Shown here piece by piece: positions 1-8,770 of a DNA stretch of 54,268 nt; the stretch's first letter is position 1, and each line of letters starts with the position of its first letter. The translations under genes and the position numbers were made by a program. A model generated the notes under the pieces. That model saw only the letters and a list, made by a program, of their open reading frames with translations. It had not been told where the DNA came from and ran no database searches. This DNA comes from Teichococcus vastitatis (GTDB lineage Bacteria > Pseudomonadota > Alphaproteobacteria > Acetobacterales > Acetobacteraceae): NCBI RefSeq assembly GCF_003604215.1, contig NZ_QXGS01000018.1, positions 1 through 54,268 on the forward strand. Reading direction: 5' to 3'.

Positions 1-81
1 CCGCCCGGCACCGTCGCCAGCCGCACCGCCGACCAAACACTGGGCACCAACATCAGCGGAACAAACCCCAATAAGGGCTAA
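1..81 (+). CDS. C-terminal end of an unidentified protein (partial)
   Basis: Frame 1 is open from the first base to a TAA at 79-81 and encodes 26 residues ending in ...GTNISGTNPNKG. The gene enters the window from the left. The fragment is too short to name a family. No long competing frame covers it, and the next gene begins 200 bp downstream, so this is plausibly the true end of a gene. Bases 82-280 show no coding signal. They contain a weak 6-bp inverted repeat (GAGGCG 90-95 / CGCCTC 112-117) that could help end transcription. Confidence 0.4.
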   Translation, partial: PPGTVASRTADQTLGTNISGTNPNKG

Positions 82-280
82 GGCGCCCCGAGGCGATGGG
101 ATGGGGCCGGCCGCCTCATCCTGTCGCCGCTGTTCCATCTGCCAAGCTCCGAAACTGACCATCCGGTGCGGCGTTCGCTCTGCCATGTTAGACCTACGCT
201 GGCAGACGTGATGCTCGACAGCGTTCAGCTGCCGCAGCGGCGCTTCTCATGCCGGTCGTCCGAAGATCAATAGGATACCG

Positions 281-1936
281 ATGCCGAGACGATTGTCAGT
301 CAGCGTGCTCGGCCTGCTCCTGTTGCAAGGCCCGATCTCGGTGCCGGTGTACCAGGGGCTGGCGTTGTCCGTCGGCTCATTCGTCTTCAGCGCCGGAGCG
401 GAGGCGCGGCCGCGCACCAGCGGGGGCTATTCTCGTCCCTCCGGTTCTTACCGGACCCCATCCATGGGTGGATCAGGCAGTTATTCCAGGCCGCGGACCC
501 CCTCATCCGGCGGCTACAGCCTGCCTCGCACCAGCGGTCCGGTGACGCCCTATGGCGGCGGTGTGTCCGCCGGGGACCGCAGCTACAACCGGTCGCAGGC
601 CGCCGATGCCCTCCGGCGCATGCGGGACAGTCAGGCGGCATCGGAGCGCGCCGCCCGTCCCCTGCCAGCACCTGCCCCCCCGAGAGGGACGGGCGGCGGC
701 TTCGGCGTCCCGCCATCTGGCTATGGCGGCGGCTATCGCACCGCACCTGGCGCGAATTACGGCGGGTGGTATCGCGACCGGGGATGGTCGCCGTCCGGAT
801 CAGTGCTCACTGGCCCCCGATCGTTCGGCATCTGGGATGCGGCCTTCCTGTGGTTCCTGTTCAGCACCCTGAACCGCCCCGGCCATACCGACTTCTTCCG
901 CAACCACCAGAACGATCCCGGATACCAGGAATGGCGGCAGGAAGCCGAGCGGCGCGCCCAGGGGGATGCCGAGGTCCGTGCCCGGCTCGATGAACTGGAC
1001 CGGCAAATCGCGCAGAACAATGGCCAGCCCCGCGATCCGAATTACCTGCCGCCCGACGTTCCGGCCGAAGTCGCAACAGGCGGCGACGCGAATGCCGGGC
1101 TTGCGGACCGCCGTACTCCAAGTCTTGCCCCCGATGAGCAAGGCGGCGGCATCCCGGCCTCGGTGATGGGGGTCGTTCTGGTGGGGGGTGGCCTTCTGGC
1201 GGTGCTGTCCTGGCGGCGCCGCCGTTCCGGGGGTGCGGCGGCCGGATCAGGGGGAGCGGGTGGCATGGGAACAGGCGGAACGCTGGCAAGCGCCGCGGGC
1301 ATGGTGCGGCGCAAGGTTTCCGGGGAGGACTACAAGCCTTCCCGCTTCCGCGTCGGCATGACGCTGGCGCTGGACCCCACGCCCTTCGTGCTGGCAGCCG
1401 GCGCCACTCATGTTCCCGATCCTCAAGGTGCTGGCGAGACCATCAGCGTGGCGGAGGTCGGCCGCATCGGCGGCGACACGCCGGGCGGGCTGGTCCGCCT
1501 GTATCTGCCGGGCGACCGCGCCATGTTGCAGCTTCACCTCGGACGGAACAATGAACCCAATGAATGCCGATACTTCGCCCTGCTCGATGAGGTCACCCCC
1601 GCGGATGAGGCTGAATGGAGCGTCTGGCTGGACGCGAGGGAGGGCATGATCGGATGGCCGGAGTTCCAGACGCGGGACGGCAAGGTTTATGCCCGCGCCT
1701 GGTCGCCGGGGCAGTCGCGCATCGAGCCGCGCCGTCTCGTGGAAGACATCGAAACCGCCCAGGGCCGGCGCAGCATCACGAGCCAGACGATGCTCTACGC
1801 GGCGCCGACGGGCCTGGCGGCACCAGCGCCCGGAACGGAATACATCCTGGTTTCCGCCGTGGAGGATGGCGGACAGGCCTGGGTCGAGATCCGCGCCGGC
1901 TTCGATGTGAACCCAGCCTCCTTGTCACTGGCCTGA
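281..1936 (+). CDS. DUF2491 family membrane protein (YjfK-like)
   Basis: 551 aa. An N-terminal hydrophobic segment (about residues 5-40) is followed by a long low-complexity Gly/Ser/Pro/Tyr/Arg region (about 43-170). A short hydrophobic stretch lies at about 184-198, a charged linker at 205-280, one clear transmembrane helix at about 291-310 (IPASVMGVVLVGGGLLAVLS) followed by WRRRR, and a C-terminal soluble domain (about 345-550) that resembles DUF2491. The E. coli relative YjfK sits in yjfIJKLMC, and here the YjfL- and YjfJ-type genes follow directly, which supports the assignment. The arginines after the helix suggest the C-terminal domain is cytoplasmic. The N-terminal repeat-like extension is longer than in YjfK (from memory) and may be extracytoplasmic. 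Biochemical function is unknown. An envelope-stress role is inferred from the PspA-type neighbour. Confidence 0.8.
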   Translation: MPRRLSVSVLGLLLLQGPISVPVYQGLALSVGSFVFSAGAEARPRTSGGYSRPSGSYRTPSMGGSGSYSRPRTPSSGGYSLPRTSGPVTPYGGGVSAGDRSYNRSQAADALRRMRDSQAASERAARPLPAPAPPRGTGGGFGVPPSGYGGGYRTAPGANYGGWYRDRGWSPSGSVLTGPRSFGIWDAAFLWFLFSTLNRPGHTDFFRNHQNDPGYQEWRQEAERRAQGDAEVRARLDELDRQIAQNNGQPRDPNYLPPDVPAEVATGGDANAGLADRRTPSLAPDEQGGGIPASVMGVVLVGGGLLAVLSWRRRRSGGAAAGSGGAGGMGTGGTLASAAGMVRRKVSGEDYKPSRFRVGMTLALDPTPFVLAAGATHVPDPQGAGETISVAEVGRIGGDTPGGLVRLYLPGDRAMLQLHLGRNNEPNECRYFALLDEVTPADEAEWSVWLDAREGMIGWPEFQTRDGKVYARAWSPGQSRIEPRRLVEDIETAQGRRSITSQTMLYAAPTGLAAPAPGTEYILVSAVEDGGQAWVEIRAGFDVNPASLSLA

Positions 1937-1967
1937 CCATCGCAGATCCAAGGAGGAGCCGATCATC

Positions 1968-2381
1968 ATGAACGTGATCTTCGAAACGCTGCAAGCCGGT
2001 CTGCCCATCCTGGCCATGCAGTTCGGCCTGACCCTGGCGCTCCTGGCACTGGGTGTGGCGATCTACATGGCCATCACGCCGTTTCACGAGATGCGCCTGA
2101 TCCGGGCCGGCAACACCGCTGCGGGGATCGTGATGGCCGGCTCCATGCTGGCCCTTTCGATCCCGCTGGCCGCCACCCTGGCCACCAGCCGCTTCACGCT
2201 TGATATCCTGATCTGGGGGCTGGTCGCGCTGGTGCTGCAATTGCTGACCTTCGTGATCGTCACGCTGCTGATCCGCGGCCTGCGGGGCATGATCGAGGCC
2301 GGCAACCTTGCCGCGGCATGGATGCTGGCGGGCGTGCAGATCGCCGTGGCGCTGCTCAACGCCGGCGCCATGGCCGGCTGA
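1968..2381 (+). CDS. DUF350 family inner-membrane protein (YjfL-like)
   Basis: 137 aa, almost entirely hydrophobic, with about four predicted transmembrane helices (roughly 12-35, 48-70, 78-102, 113-135). The pattern of small residues and the TAAGIVMAGSMLALSIPLA segment fit the DUF350/YjfL family. A strong ribosome site (AAGGAGGAG) precedes the ATG. The gene begins 31 bp after the DUF2491 gene and ends 24 bp before the PspA-like gene, so the three should be co-transcribed. DUF350 proteins have no established activity. The repeated pairing with PspA-like and DUF2491 proteins suggests a membrane-associated complex. Confidence 0.85.
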   Translation: MNVIFETLQAGLPILAMQFGLTLALLALGVAIYMAITPFHEMRLIRAGNTAAGIVMAGSMLALSIPLAATLATSRFTLDILIWGLVALVLQLLTFVIVTLLIRGLRGMIEAGNLAAAWMLAGVQIAVALLNAGAMAG

Positions 2382-2405
2382 CCCAACATCAAAAGGAAGA
2401 ACAGC

Positions 2406-3206
2406 ATGCTCGCCTTCATTCGCAACCTTGCTGGCGTGAAGACCGATCAGGCGGTGAACAACACTGTCGAGGCCATTGTCCGCTGGGACCCGCAATCGGC
2501 GACGGAGGCGGAGCTTCGCACCATGGAGCAGCATCTCGACCAGCTCGGCCTGCAGGTCGCGCAGGCGCGGCAGTCTTATGAGCGCGAGAAGCGCGAGGCT
2601 GACACGATCCAGGCCCTGTCGCAGCAGCGGCTGGCCGCCGCCGAGCAGTTGCAGAGCCGAATGGAGGCCACGACGGATCCCGCCCAGAAGAGCGCGCTGG
2701 AGCGTTCCCTCGGCACGCTCCTCACGATGCTCGAGGATATGGCGCCGGAGGTGGAGCGGGAGAAGCAGGATGCCGCCGATGCCCAGGATTTCCTGAACAC
2801 GCTGCAGCAGACCTATGACCAGGCGGGCAGCAAGTTGAAGGCGGCCCGGGCCGAGCTGACACGGGCGCAGCGGAACATGACCCGTGCGGATGCGCAGCGG
2901 GAGGCGGCGGAGCGCCGGGCGGAAGCCGCCCGGCAGGCCGCGGGCCTGTCTGGAGCCACCAGCGGCCTGAGCGTGGCGCTGCAGGCCATGCAGGACGCCG
3001 CCGCGCGCGATCTGGCGCAGGCCGAGGCCGCCAATGCCAAGGCAAAGCTGCTGGCGCCGACGCAGCCCGAGAAGGATGATCCCAACATCGCCACGGCCAT
3101 GGATGCCGCCGCCGGACGGCTGCCGGCACCTGTCAACCTGAGCGACCGGCTGGCGGCCATCCGCCAGAAGCAGGGAACGCAACGCCTCATCCCTGGCGGC
3201 GGCTGA
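2406..3206 (+). CDS. PspA/IM30-like coiled-coil protein (YjfJ-like)
   Basis: 266 aa. Rich in Ala, Gln, Glu and Arg with heptad-like character from about residue 35 to 220, and no signal peptide or transmembrane helix. Length and helical composition match the YjfJ branch of the PspA/IM30 family, peripheral proteins that assemble on the inner face of the cytoplasmic membrane under stress. The ATG has a good upstream AAAAGGAAG site. It is the last gene of the DUF2491-DUF350-PspA group, in a different order from E. coli (yjfJ-K-L). The YjfI-, YjfM- and YjfC-type members are absent from this side. The function is family-level inference. Confidence 0.75.
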   Translation: MLAFIRNLAGVKTDQAVNNTVEAIVRWDPQSATEAELRTMEQHLDQLGLQVAQARQSYEREKREADTIQALSQQRLAAAEQLQSRMEATTDPAQKSALERSLGTLLTMLEDMAPEVEREKQDAADAQDFLNTLQQTYDQAGSKLKAARAELTRAQRNMTRADAQREAAERRAEAARQAAGLSGATSGLSVALQAMQDAAARDLAQAEAANAKAKLLAPTQPEKDDPNIATAMDAAAGRLPAPVNLSDRLAAIRQKQGTQRLIPGGG

Positions 3207-3216
3207 TACCCGAGCG

Positions 3217-3276
3217 GCGAGGTGCCCGCCAAGGTTCGGCGCCTCGCGACCGCCTGTTGATCGATCCGACAGGCGG
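3217..3276. terminator. Two hairpins between convergent genes
   Basis: Two inverted repeats fill the 90-bp space between the PspA-like gene and the convergent kinase gene. The first pairs 3217-3226 (GCGAGGTGCC) with 3238-3247 (GGCGCCTCGC), 9 of 10 positions Watson-Crick with one G-T. The second pairs 3250-3257 (CCGCCTGT) perfectly with 3269-3276 (ACAGGCGG) around an 11-nt loop. Neither has a T-tract, so use as a bidirectional terminator is inferred from position and stem quality. Confidence 0.45.
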
Positions 3277-3296
3277 CGATGCAGGGTTGCCGGGGT

Positions 3297-5435
3297 TCAG
3301 CCCGTTTGTCCGGCTTGCTTGGCTTCGGCGAGAAGATCCCGGATCCGCTTCGTCAGGAGCCCCAGCGAGAACGGCTTGGCGACCACGTGCAGGCCGGGCT
3401 CCAGGCGGCCGTCGCCGATCACAGCGTTTTCCGCATAACCTGTGATGAACAGCACGGAGAGGCCGGGCCGGACGGCCCGCGCGGCGTCCGCGACCTGGCG
3501 TCCATTCAGGCCGCCGGGCAGGCCCACATCGGTGACCAGTAGATCGATCCGCGCCTCGGAGCGCAGCAGCTTCAGACCAGCCGGGCCGTCCGCTGCCTCA
3601 AGCGCGCGGCAGCCCAGATCTTCCAGCACCTCGGCCACCAGCATGCGCACGGCGGGTTCGTCGTCGATCACCAGCACGGTCGCTTCCCGGCCGATGCCGG
3701 GACCCGCGGCCGGCTGCGGCTGCAGCGGCATCGCCTCCTCATCGCCCAGGTGACGTGGCAGGTAGAGGCTGACCGTGGTGCCTCGGCCGATCTCGGACTG
3801 GATGCGCACCTGCCCGCCCGACTGCCGAGCGAAACCGTAGATCATCGACAGGCCGAGCCCCGTGCCCTGGCCGATCGGCTTGGTGGTGTAGAAGGGGTCG
3901 AATGCCTTGGCGATCACATCGGGCGCCATGCCGGTTCCGGTATCCCCCACGCTGAGGCAGACATACTGGCCGGTGGTCAGGTCCTGTTGCCGGGCCTCGT
4001 CCGGGCCGAGGAAGCGATTGGCCGTCTCGATGACGATCCTGCCGCCATCCGGCATGGCATCGCGCGCATTGATGCACAGGTTGAGCAGCGCGTTTTCCAA
4101 CTGGCTGGCATCAACCAGTATGGTCCAGAGATCGTCGGCCATTATCGTCTCGAGGAGGATGCCCGGCCCCACGGTGCGATGAACCAGATCCTCCAGCCCG
4201 GCGACCAGGCGGTTGATCTGGGTCGGCTTCGGATCCAGCGTCTGGCGGCGCGAGAACGCCAGCAGACGGTGGGTGAGCGCCGCTGCCCGCTTGGCGGCGC
4301 TTTCGGCCGCCTCGACGTAGCGATCCAGATCCTCATATCGTTGCTGCGCCACCCGGGTGCCCAGCAGTTCCAGATTGCCCATGACCCCGGTCAGCAGGTT
4401 GTTGAAGTCATGCGCGAGGCCACCGGTGAGCTGGCCCACCGCTTCCATCTTCTGGCTCTGCCGCAGCGCCGCCTCGGTCTGCTGCAGTTCCGCCGTGCGC
4501 TCCTCCACCCGCTGCTCCAGGGTTGCATTGAGCCGGCTGAGCACCCGGGCATTGCGCCGCCGGTCTTCCTCCGCCCGGATCCTCTCGCTGATGTCACGGG
4601 ACACGCCGACGATCTTCATGGCACCGGCCGAACCGCCGCTCGGGAAGAACCGTGCGAAGCTCGTTTCCCACCACCGGGCCTCGCCTTTCGCGGTCGGGCA
4701 GAAGCCCTCCACCCGCACGATGTCGCCCTTGCCGGCCTGCCGGATGGCCGCGCGGAGCTTCCCCTGTTCGAGCTCCGGCCAGAGGGCGGCGAACTCAAGC
4801 CCGATAACGTCCGCCTCCGATGTGAATTGATGGAGCGCGACACCCTGCGTGTTCATGAATTCCAGGACGCCGTCCGCCGACAGGATGGTCACGCAATCCG
4901 GCGTGGCTGCCAGCATGCTGCGGGTCAGCGCGTCGCTGCGCCGGATCGCCTCCGCTGCCGCCAGCTTCTCGTCGGCATCGAGATGGAAGGCGATCAGCTC
5001 CGCGAAGAGCCGGAACATGCCGATCGTTTCCGGCGTGCTGACCTTCGCCGGCCGCGGATCGATGGCACAAAGGGTGCCGAAGAACTCGCCGTCCTTGCGG
5101 ATGATGGGCATCGAGACGTAGCTCCGGAATCCATACATCGCCGGGGTCGGGTGACCGCAGAAGGCGGGATCCTCGGCCACGTGGTCGATGATCACGGCCT
5201 GCCGGTCGCGCCGGACCTCGCGGCAGATGGTGGTCGCGATCTTCAGCTCGTCACCCGGCTTCAGGCCGAAGCCGATCAGGTCCTGCGTCTTGCAGGTGAT
5301 CCAGCGGTCATCGGTGACTCTGGCGACGGCCGTGAAGCCCATTCCGGTAGTCCGGCACAGAACATCCAAGATGGATCGCACGGCCTCGATCTGGTTGACG
5401 GCATCGATATCGTCCTGGAACTCGTGCCGGGTCAT
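3297..5435 (-). CDS. Hybrid sensor histidine kinase (GAF-PAS-HisKA-HATPase-REC)
   Basis: 712 aa, cytosolic, no transmembrane helix. Domains in order: GAF (about 15-155), PAS (about 172-285), a coiled linker, HisKA with the acceptor His342 in [11 protein letters not shown], HATPase_c with N-box [14 protein letters not shown] (about 452-465), G1 DTGTGM and G2 GQGTGLGLS (about 523-531), and a C-terminal receiver (about 585-705) with acidic pair DDE, acceptor Asp636 in LLVTDVGLPGG and Lys687 in AKPFS. The GAF resembles the type found in light- or redox-sensing kinases, but no chromophore cysteine can be assigned. It is paralogous to the kinase at 15703-17787, near-identical over long stretches of the catalytic core. 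A ParD-like gene ends 14 bp upstream and is probably co-transcribed. No separate response regulator is adjacent, so output is unknown. Confidence 0.93.
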   Translation of the reverse strand: MTRHEFQDDIDAVNQIEAVRSILDVLCRTTGMGFTAVARVTDDRWITCKTQDLIGFGLKPGDELKIATTICREVRRDRQAVIIDHVAEDPAFCGHPTPAMYGFRSYVSMPIIRKDGEFFGTLCAIDPRPAKVSTPETIGMFRLFAELIAFHLDADEKLAAAEAIRRSDALTRSMLAATPDCVTILSADGVLEFMNTQGVALHQFTSEADVIGLEFAALWPELEQGKLRAAIRQAGKGDIVRVEGFCPTAKGEARWWETSFARFFPSGGSAGAMKIVGVSRDISERIRAEEDRRRNARVLSRLNATLEQRVEERTAELQQTEAALRQSQKMEAVGQLTGGLAHDFNNLLTGVMGNLELLGTRVAQQRYEDLDRYVEAAESAAKRAAALTHRLLAFSRRQTLDPKPTQINRLVAGLEDLVHRTVGPGILLETIMADDLWTILVDASQLENALLNLCINARDAMPDGGRIVIETANRFLGPDEARQQDLTTGQYVCLSVGDTGTGMAPDVIAKAFDPFYTTKPIGQGTGLGLSMIYGFARQSGGQVRIQSEIGRGTTVSLYLPRHLGDEEAMPLQPQPAAGPGIGREATVLVIDDEPAVRMLVAEVLEDLGCRALEAADGPAGLKLLRSEARIDLLVTDVGLPGGLNGRQVADAARAVRPGLSVLFITGYAENAVIGDGRLEPGLHVVAKPFSLGLLTKRIRDLLAEAKQAGQTG

Positions 5436-5449
5436 CGTGGCCGCCCGCG

Positions 5450-5656
5450 TCAGCGTCCGCTCAAGGTTGATGGGCTCGGTACCGGCTTCGCCGGCTTTCG
5501 CCGCGGCACCAGGCGCAGCTCATGGTCCGCCATGAGCCGCAGCGCGGCCCGCACCACCTCGCTGGCGTTCTGGTATCGGCCGGACGCGACCTCGGCGGTG
5601 ATGAAGGCATCAAGTTCCGTGGTCAGGGAAACATTCTTGGAAACCTGATTGGGCAT
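5450..5656 (-). CDS. Orphan ParD-like ribbon-helix-helix protein
   Basis: 68 aa from the ATG at 5656 (an in-frame GTG at 5683 would add 9 residues; the ATG matches where ParD family proteins normally begin). The N-terminal strand SKNVSLT and the following GRYQNASEVVRAALRLM match the ribbon-helix-helix DNA-binding fold of ParD antitoxins. ParD proteins normally continue for 30 or more residues of toxin-binding tail. Here the tail is only RRKPAKPVPSPSTLSGR, and no ParE gene is present; the next gene, 14 bp downstream, is the hybrid kinase. It may be a degenerate antitoxin, or one retained as a transcriptional repressor of its own operon. The family call is firm at fold level; the role is inference. 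Confidence 0.72.
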   Translation of the reverse strand: MPNQVSKNVSLTTELDAFITAEVASGRYQNASEVVRAALRLMADHELRLVPRRKPAKPVPSPSTLSGR

Positions 5657-5954
5657 ATCGTTCCATCGCACAGGCCAGCTCACGATGTCAAAGATGGATA
5701 TCGGCGCCGGGAAGCCGCCGCGGCCTTCGGACAGATGGAATCTCCAGCCGTGCGGTCATGGCCTTGCCGCTGGCCATCTGCCAGAGCGTGTCTTCGATAA
5801 CATTTCTGTGCTTCCCGAGGAACTTCGCCCCAGGCGGTCCGGGTGTCCGGTCATGCTGTCACGGAGCATGGGTAGCCGTGACGATCGGCGTGTCGCGGCG
5901 GTAGCCTATTGGGCATAGAAGAGATGGCATGAGCGGTTCAGATCGGATGCAAAG

Positions 5955-6668
5955 GTGAGCGACGTGCCCTTCGGAACCATCGCAGCGCTCTGGCGCTATC
6001 CCGTGAGCTCCCTGGGAGGCGAGCGGCTGGAGGAGGTGCCGGTGGCCGCAGCAGGCTTTCCAGACGACAGAGCCTATGGCGTGTTCCACGCCGAGACCGG
6101 CGAGATCGCCTATCCCGGCCGCAACCGGCGCTGGGCGACTGTACCTCGGGCCTTCTCCCGCGTGGATTCCCAGGGCAAGCTGGAAATCAGCGGCGACGGG
6201 TCCGCGTGGAGCGATCCTGATCAGCCTAACGCCGGCGAGGCGTTTTCGGCTCAACTCGGCTTTCCCGCCGCGATCCGCCGCTATTCCGAGGATGGCGCGG
6301 CGCCCCGCTACCAGCGCGCCCCCATCCACCTCCTGACCACCACAGCCTTGCGCACGCTTCGCGCAGCGCTTCCGCATAGCCTCATCGATGAACGGCGCTT
6401 CCGCCCGAACATCCTGGTGGAAACATCGCCGGAACTGGAAGGCGTCCCGGAATATGCCCTGCGCGGGCGTTCCTTTCACATCGGCCGCGCCAGGCTGCGT
6501 GGCACCGTGGCTTGCGCGCGCTGCGCCTTCACCACGCTGATGCAGGACGACCTCCCCGAGGACCGGGACGTGTACCGCACCCTGCTGCATCATTTCGGCC
6601 GGGATTTCGGAATCTACTGCGAGGTGGAGGAACCTGGCCTTCTCAGGGTTGGCGATCACGTGTTCTGA
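5955..6668 (+). CDS. MOSC domain protein
   Basis: 237 aa, GTG start at 5955. The N-terminal beta-barrel segment (about 6-70, with ALWRYPVSSLGGERL and FPDDRAYGV) and the C-terminal MOSC core (about 100-235) are both present. The conserved cysteine lies in RGTVACARCAFTTL (about 186-199), the position of the ligand or catalytic Cys in MOSC sulfurtransferases and in mARC-type molybdenum enzymes. MOSC proteins handle sulfur or molybdenum cofactor; the substrate here cannot be told. It stands alone, divergent from the ParD/kinase pair across about 300 bp. Confidence 0.88.
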   Translation: MSDVPFGTIAALWRYPVSSLGGERLEEVPVAAAGFPDDRAYGVFHAETGEIAYPGRNRRWATVPRAFSRVDSQGKLEISGDGSAWSDPDQPNAGEAFSAQLGFPAAIRRYSEDGAAPRYQRAPIHLLTTTALRTLRAALPHSLIDERRFRPNILVETSPELEGVPEYALRGRSFHIGRARLRGTVACARCAFTTLMQDDLPEDRDVYRTLLHHFGRDFGIYCEVEEPGLLRVGDHVF

Positions 6669-7044
6669 GAAAGGCAGCCGCGGAACGGCGCTTCGGCCGG
6701 CGTAGGGCCGAATCGTCCGGCCGGCCATCGAGACGCCACCAGGATGCCGCCGAGCGCACGCGTCAGATCCGCCGGGATGGCGAGCAGGATCGTGCCGGCC
6801 ACATTCGCGGCGGCCCGGGTGAAGCGGGTCAGGCGCCAGGTCAGGCAAAGCGCGCCGGCGAAGCTGCTCCGCGGCCCGCAAACGGCCGCGCCCGCCTGCG
6901 GCCGATGCACGCCCCCGGCGCCGTGCCGCCGGCCCAGAAGCCGGAGCAGGGAGCCCCGCTACCGCGCGGCTGATCTCCGTCGCCCTCTCTCGAAGCGGGG
7001 CCGTCCTGTGCGATCGCGTGCATTCGCGAGGATCCCGCGCGACG
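6669..7044. other. 376-bp gap between convergent genes
   Basis: Between the MOSC gene and the Lrp-type gene. No frame has convincing coding character. A minus-strand 84-codon frame (6656-6910) contains a hydrophobic stretch, ANVAGTILLAIPADLTRALG, which could be a decayed membrane-protein end, but it overlaps the MOSC 3' end and I recognise no family. No T-rich terminator is seen. Confidence 0.4.
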
Positions 7045-7527
7045 TCAGGTCTGGTGCCTGAGCGGCAGACGTCCGCTGTTCTTCAGCTTCTCCAGCACGA
7101 TGGAGGAGCGGACGCGAGCCACGCTGTCATGCGCCAGCAGGATCTCGTTCACCAGCCGCGACAGGCCCTTCAGATCCGGCACGATGGCCTTCAGCAGATA
7201 ATCGGTGTCTCCCGTCATGGCATAGCCTTCCTGGATGTCGTCGACGCTGGCCAACAGGTCGCGGAAGCGACGGGAATTGTCGCCGCTATGTGCCGTCAGC
7301 GTAACCTGGATAAAGGCCAGCACGTGCAGGCCCAGTGCTTCCGCTTCCAGCTCCGCCCGGTACCCGCGAATCAGGCCTGCGGCCTCCAACGCGCTGCGCC
7401 GGCGCGAGCATTGGGACGGGGAAAGGCCGATGCGCTCCCCAAGCTGTTGGTTCGTCAGTCGCGCATCATCCTGCAAGGCCGCCAGCAGGCGCAGGTCGAA
7501 CGCATCGAGCTTTATCAATTCATGCAT
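7045..7527 (-). CDS. Lrp/AsnC family regulator, probable regulator of hpd
   Basis: 160 aa from the ATG at 7527 (MHELIKLDAFDLRLLAAL is the usual Lrp opening; longer in-frame starts run into the hpd coding region and are unlikely). N-terminal helix-turn-helix about residues 8-60 (LTNQQLGERIGLSPSQCSRR) and C-terminal RAM/ligand-binding alpha-beta domain about 70-150 (GYAMTGDTDYLLKAIVPD). Lrp-type proteins bind amino acids and form octamers. It is divergent from hpd with a 118-bp shared intergenic region. A tyrosine or aromatic-amino-acid response is inferred from that arrangement. Confidence 0.92.
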   Translation of the reverse strand: MHELIKLDAFDLRLLAALQDDARLTNQQLGERIGLSPSQCSRRRSALEAAGLIRGYRAELEAEALGLHVLAFIQVTLTAHSGDNSRRFRDLLASVDDIQEGYAMTGDTDYLLKAIVPDLKGLSRLVNEILLAHDSVARVRSSIVLEKLKNSGRLPLRHQT

Positions 7528-7645
7528 GGATAGCGCTTTTCTTACACGAATTGTGCGTATCCTAGATGAATGGCAGCCCTTTTGCATACATGTTGCGGGG
7601 CCTTGCAGATAGGCTTCCACCTGGTTGATCCGGGGGAGATAATCG
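7528..7645. promoter_or_regulatory. Divergent Lrp / hpd promoter region
   Basis: 118 bp containing both start regions. It is less GC-rich than its surroundings in the first half (around 7530-7590). The hpd ribosome site GGGGGAG lies about 7 nt before its ATG. No single clear -35/-10 pair can be assigned by eye, and no perfect Lrp dyad is visible. Confidence 0.45.
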
Positions 7646-8770
7646 ATGGGTCCGTTTCCGCATGATGCGCCGCGCCCCTCCATCAGTGACCACAATCCGA
7701 TGGGCACTGATGGCTTCGCCTTCGTCGAATATGCCCATCCGGAGCCGGACAAGCTGCACACGTTGTTTCGCCAGATGGGCTTCGCCGCCTTGGCGAAGCA
7801 CCGCCACAAAGCCGTGACGCTGTATCGACAAGGCGACATCAACTATCTGCTGAACGAGGAGCCGGGCAGCCACGCCGTCCGCTTCAGCGAAGCTCACGGA
7901 CCCTGCGTCCCCTCGATGGCGTTTCGCGTCGTTGACGCCCAACATGCCTATCGGCGCGCATTAGACCTCGGCGCCCAGCCGGCCGACCCGGCGAAAGGGA
8001 CCAAGACCATGAATTTCCCCGCCATCAACGGCATCGGAGGCAGTCTGCTGTACTTCGTTGACCGGTATGGCGAGACGGGCTCGACCTACGAGGCAGAGTT
8101 CGACTGGCTGGGCGGGCGCGAGGCGAGCCCGAAGGGCGCCGGCCTGTTCTACATCGACCACCTGACGCACAACGTCCATCGTGGCCGCATGGACGTCTGG
8201 TACGAATTCTACCGGAAGATCTTCAATTTTCGGCAGATCCGCTACTTCGACATCAAGGGCGAGTACACCGGCCTGTTCTCCCGCGCCCTGACCAGCCCCG
8301 ACGGCCGCATCCGCATTCCCCTGAACGAGAGCGCCGACGACAAGAGCCAGATCGAGGAATATCTACGGGAGTACAAGGGCGAGGGGATCCAGCACATCGC
8401 GTGCGGCTGCAACGACATCTACGGCACCATCGAGGGCCTGCGCGAGGCCGGCCTTTCCTTCATGCCCGCGCCGCCGGACACCTATTACGAGCGTGTCGAC
8501 GCCCGTCTGCCCGGCCATAGCGAGGATCTGGCGCGGCTGAAGAAGAACGGCATCCTGGTGGATGGCGAGGGCGTGGTCGAGCACAAGAAGGCGCGGCTCC
8601 TGCTGCAGATCTTCTCGGGCAACGTCATCGGGCCCGTGTTCTTCGAGTTCATCGAGCGCAAGGGCGATGACGGCTTCGGCGAAGGCAATTTTCGCGCGCT
8701 GTTCGAGAGCATCGAGGAAGATCAGCTGCGTCGCGGCGTCATCGGCAACCAGCAGCCGGCGACGGCCTGA
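7646..8770 (+). CDS. hpd: 4-hydroxyphenylpyruvate dioxygenase
   Basis: 374 aa, normal for bacterial HPPD. It converts 4-hydroxyphenylpyruvate and O2 to homogentisate and CO2 in tyrosine breakdown. Two vicinal-oxygen-chelate halves: N-terminal about 20-150, catalytic about 165-350. The Fe(II) ligands can be placed as His172 (IDHLTHNVH), His250 (GIQHIACGC) and Glu334 (GPVFFEFIERKG). The signature GDDGFGEGNFRALFESIE follows at about 340-357. Downstream homogentisate genes (hmgA, fahA, maiA) are not in this window. Divergent from an Lrp regulator. Confidence 0.97.
   Translation: MGPFPHDAPRPSISDHNPMGTDGFAFVEYAHPEPDKLHTLFRQMGFAALAKHRHKAVTLYRQGDINYLLNEEPGSHAVRFSEAHGPCVPSMAFRVVDAQHAYRRALDLGAQPADPAKGTKTMNFPAINGIGGSLLYFVDRYGETGSTYEAEFDWLGGREASPKGAGLFYIDHLTHNVHRGRMDVWYEFYRKIFNFRQIRYFDIKGEYTGLFSRALTSPDGRIRIPLNESADDKSQIEEYLREYKGEGIQHIACGCNDIYGTIEGLREAGLSFMPAPPDTYYERVDARLPGHSEDLARLKKNGILVDGEGVVEHKKARLLLQIFSGNVIGPVFFEFIERKGDDGFGEGNFRALFESIEEDQLRRGVIGNQQPATA

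Noticed and set aside
3750-5648. A 632-codon open frame antisense to the hybrid kinase
   Set aside because: It covers the same DNA as a kinase with all catalytic motifs intact, and shows no recognisable domain.
5450-5683. An intact ParDE toxin-antitoxin system
   Set aside because: The ParD-like protein has a shortened tail and the neighbouring gene is a histidine kinase; no ParE-sized toxin frame exists on either side.
5859-6881. A 340-codon minus-strand frame over the MOSC gene
   Set aside because: Composition is typical of an antisense shadow; the MOSC gene on the plus strand has the conserved cysteine motif.
6656-6910. A possible 84-aa membrane-protein remnant on the minus strand
   Set aside because: Only one hydrophobic stretch, no family resemblance, no ribosome site, and it overlaps the MOSC 3' end; kept only as a note in the gap entry.
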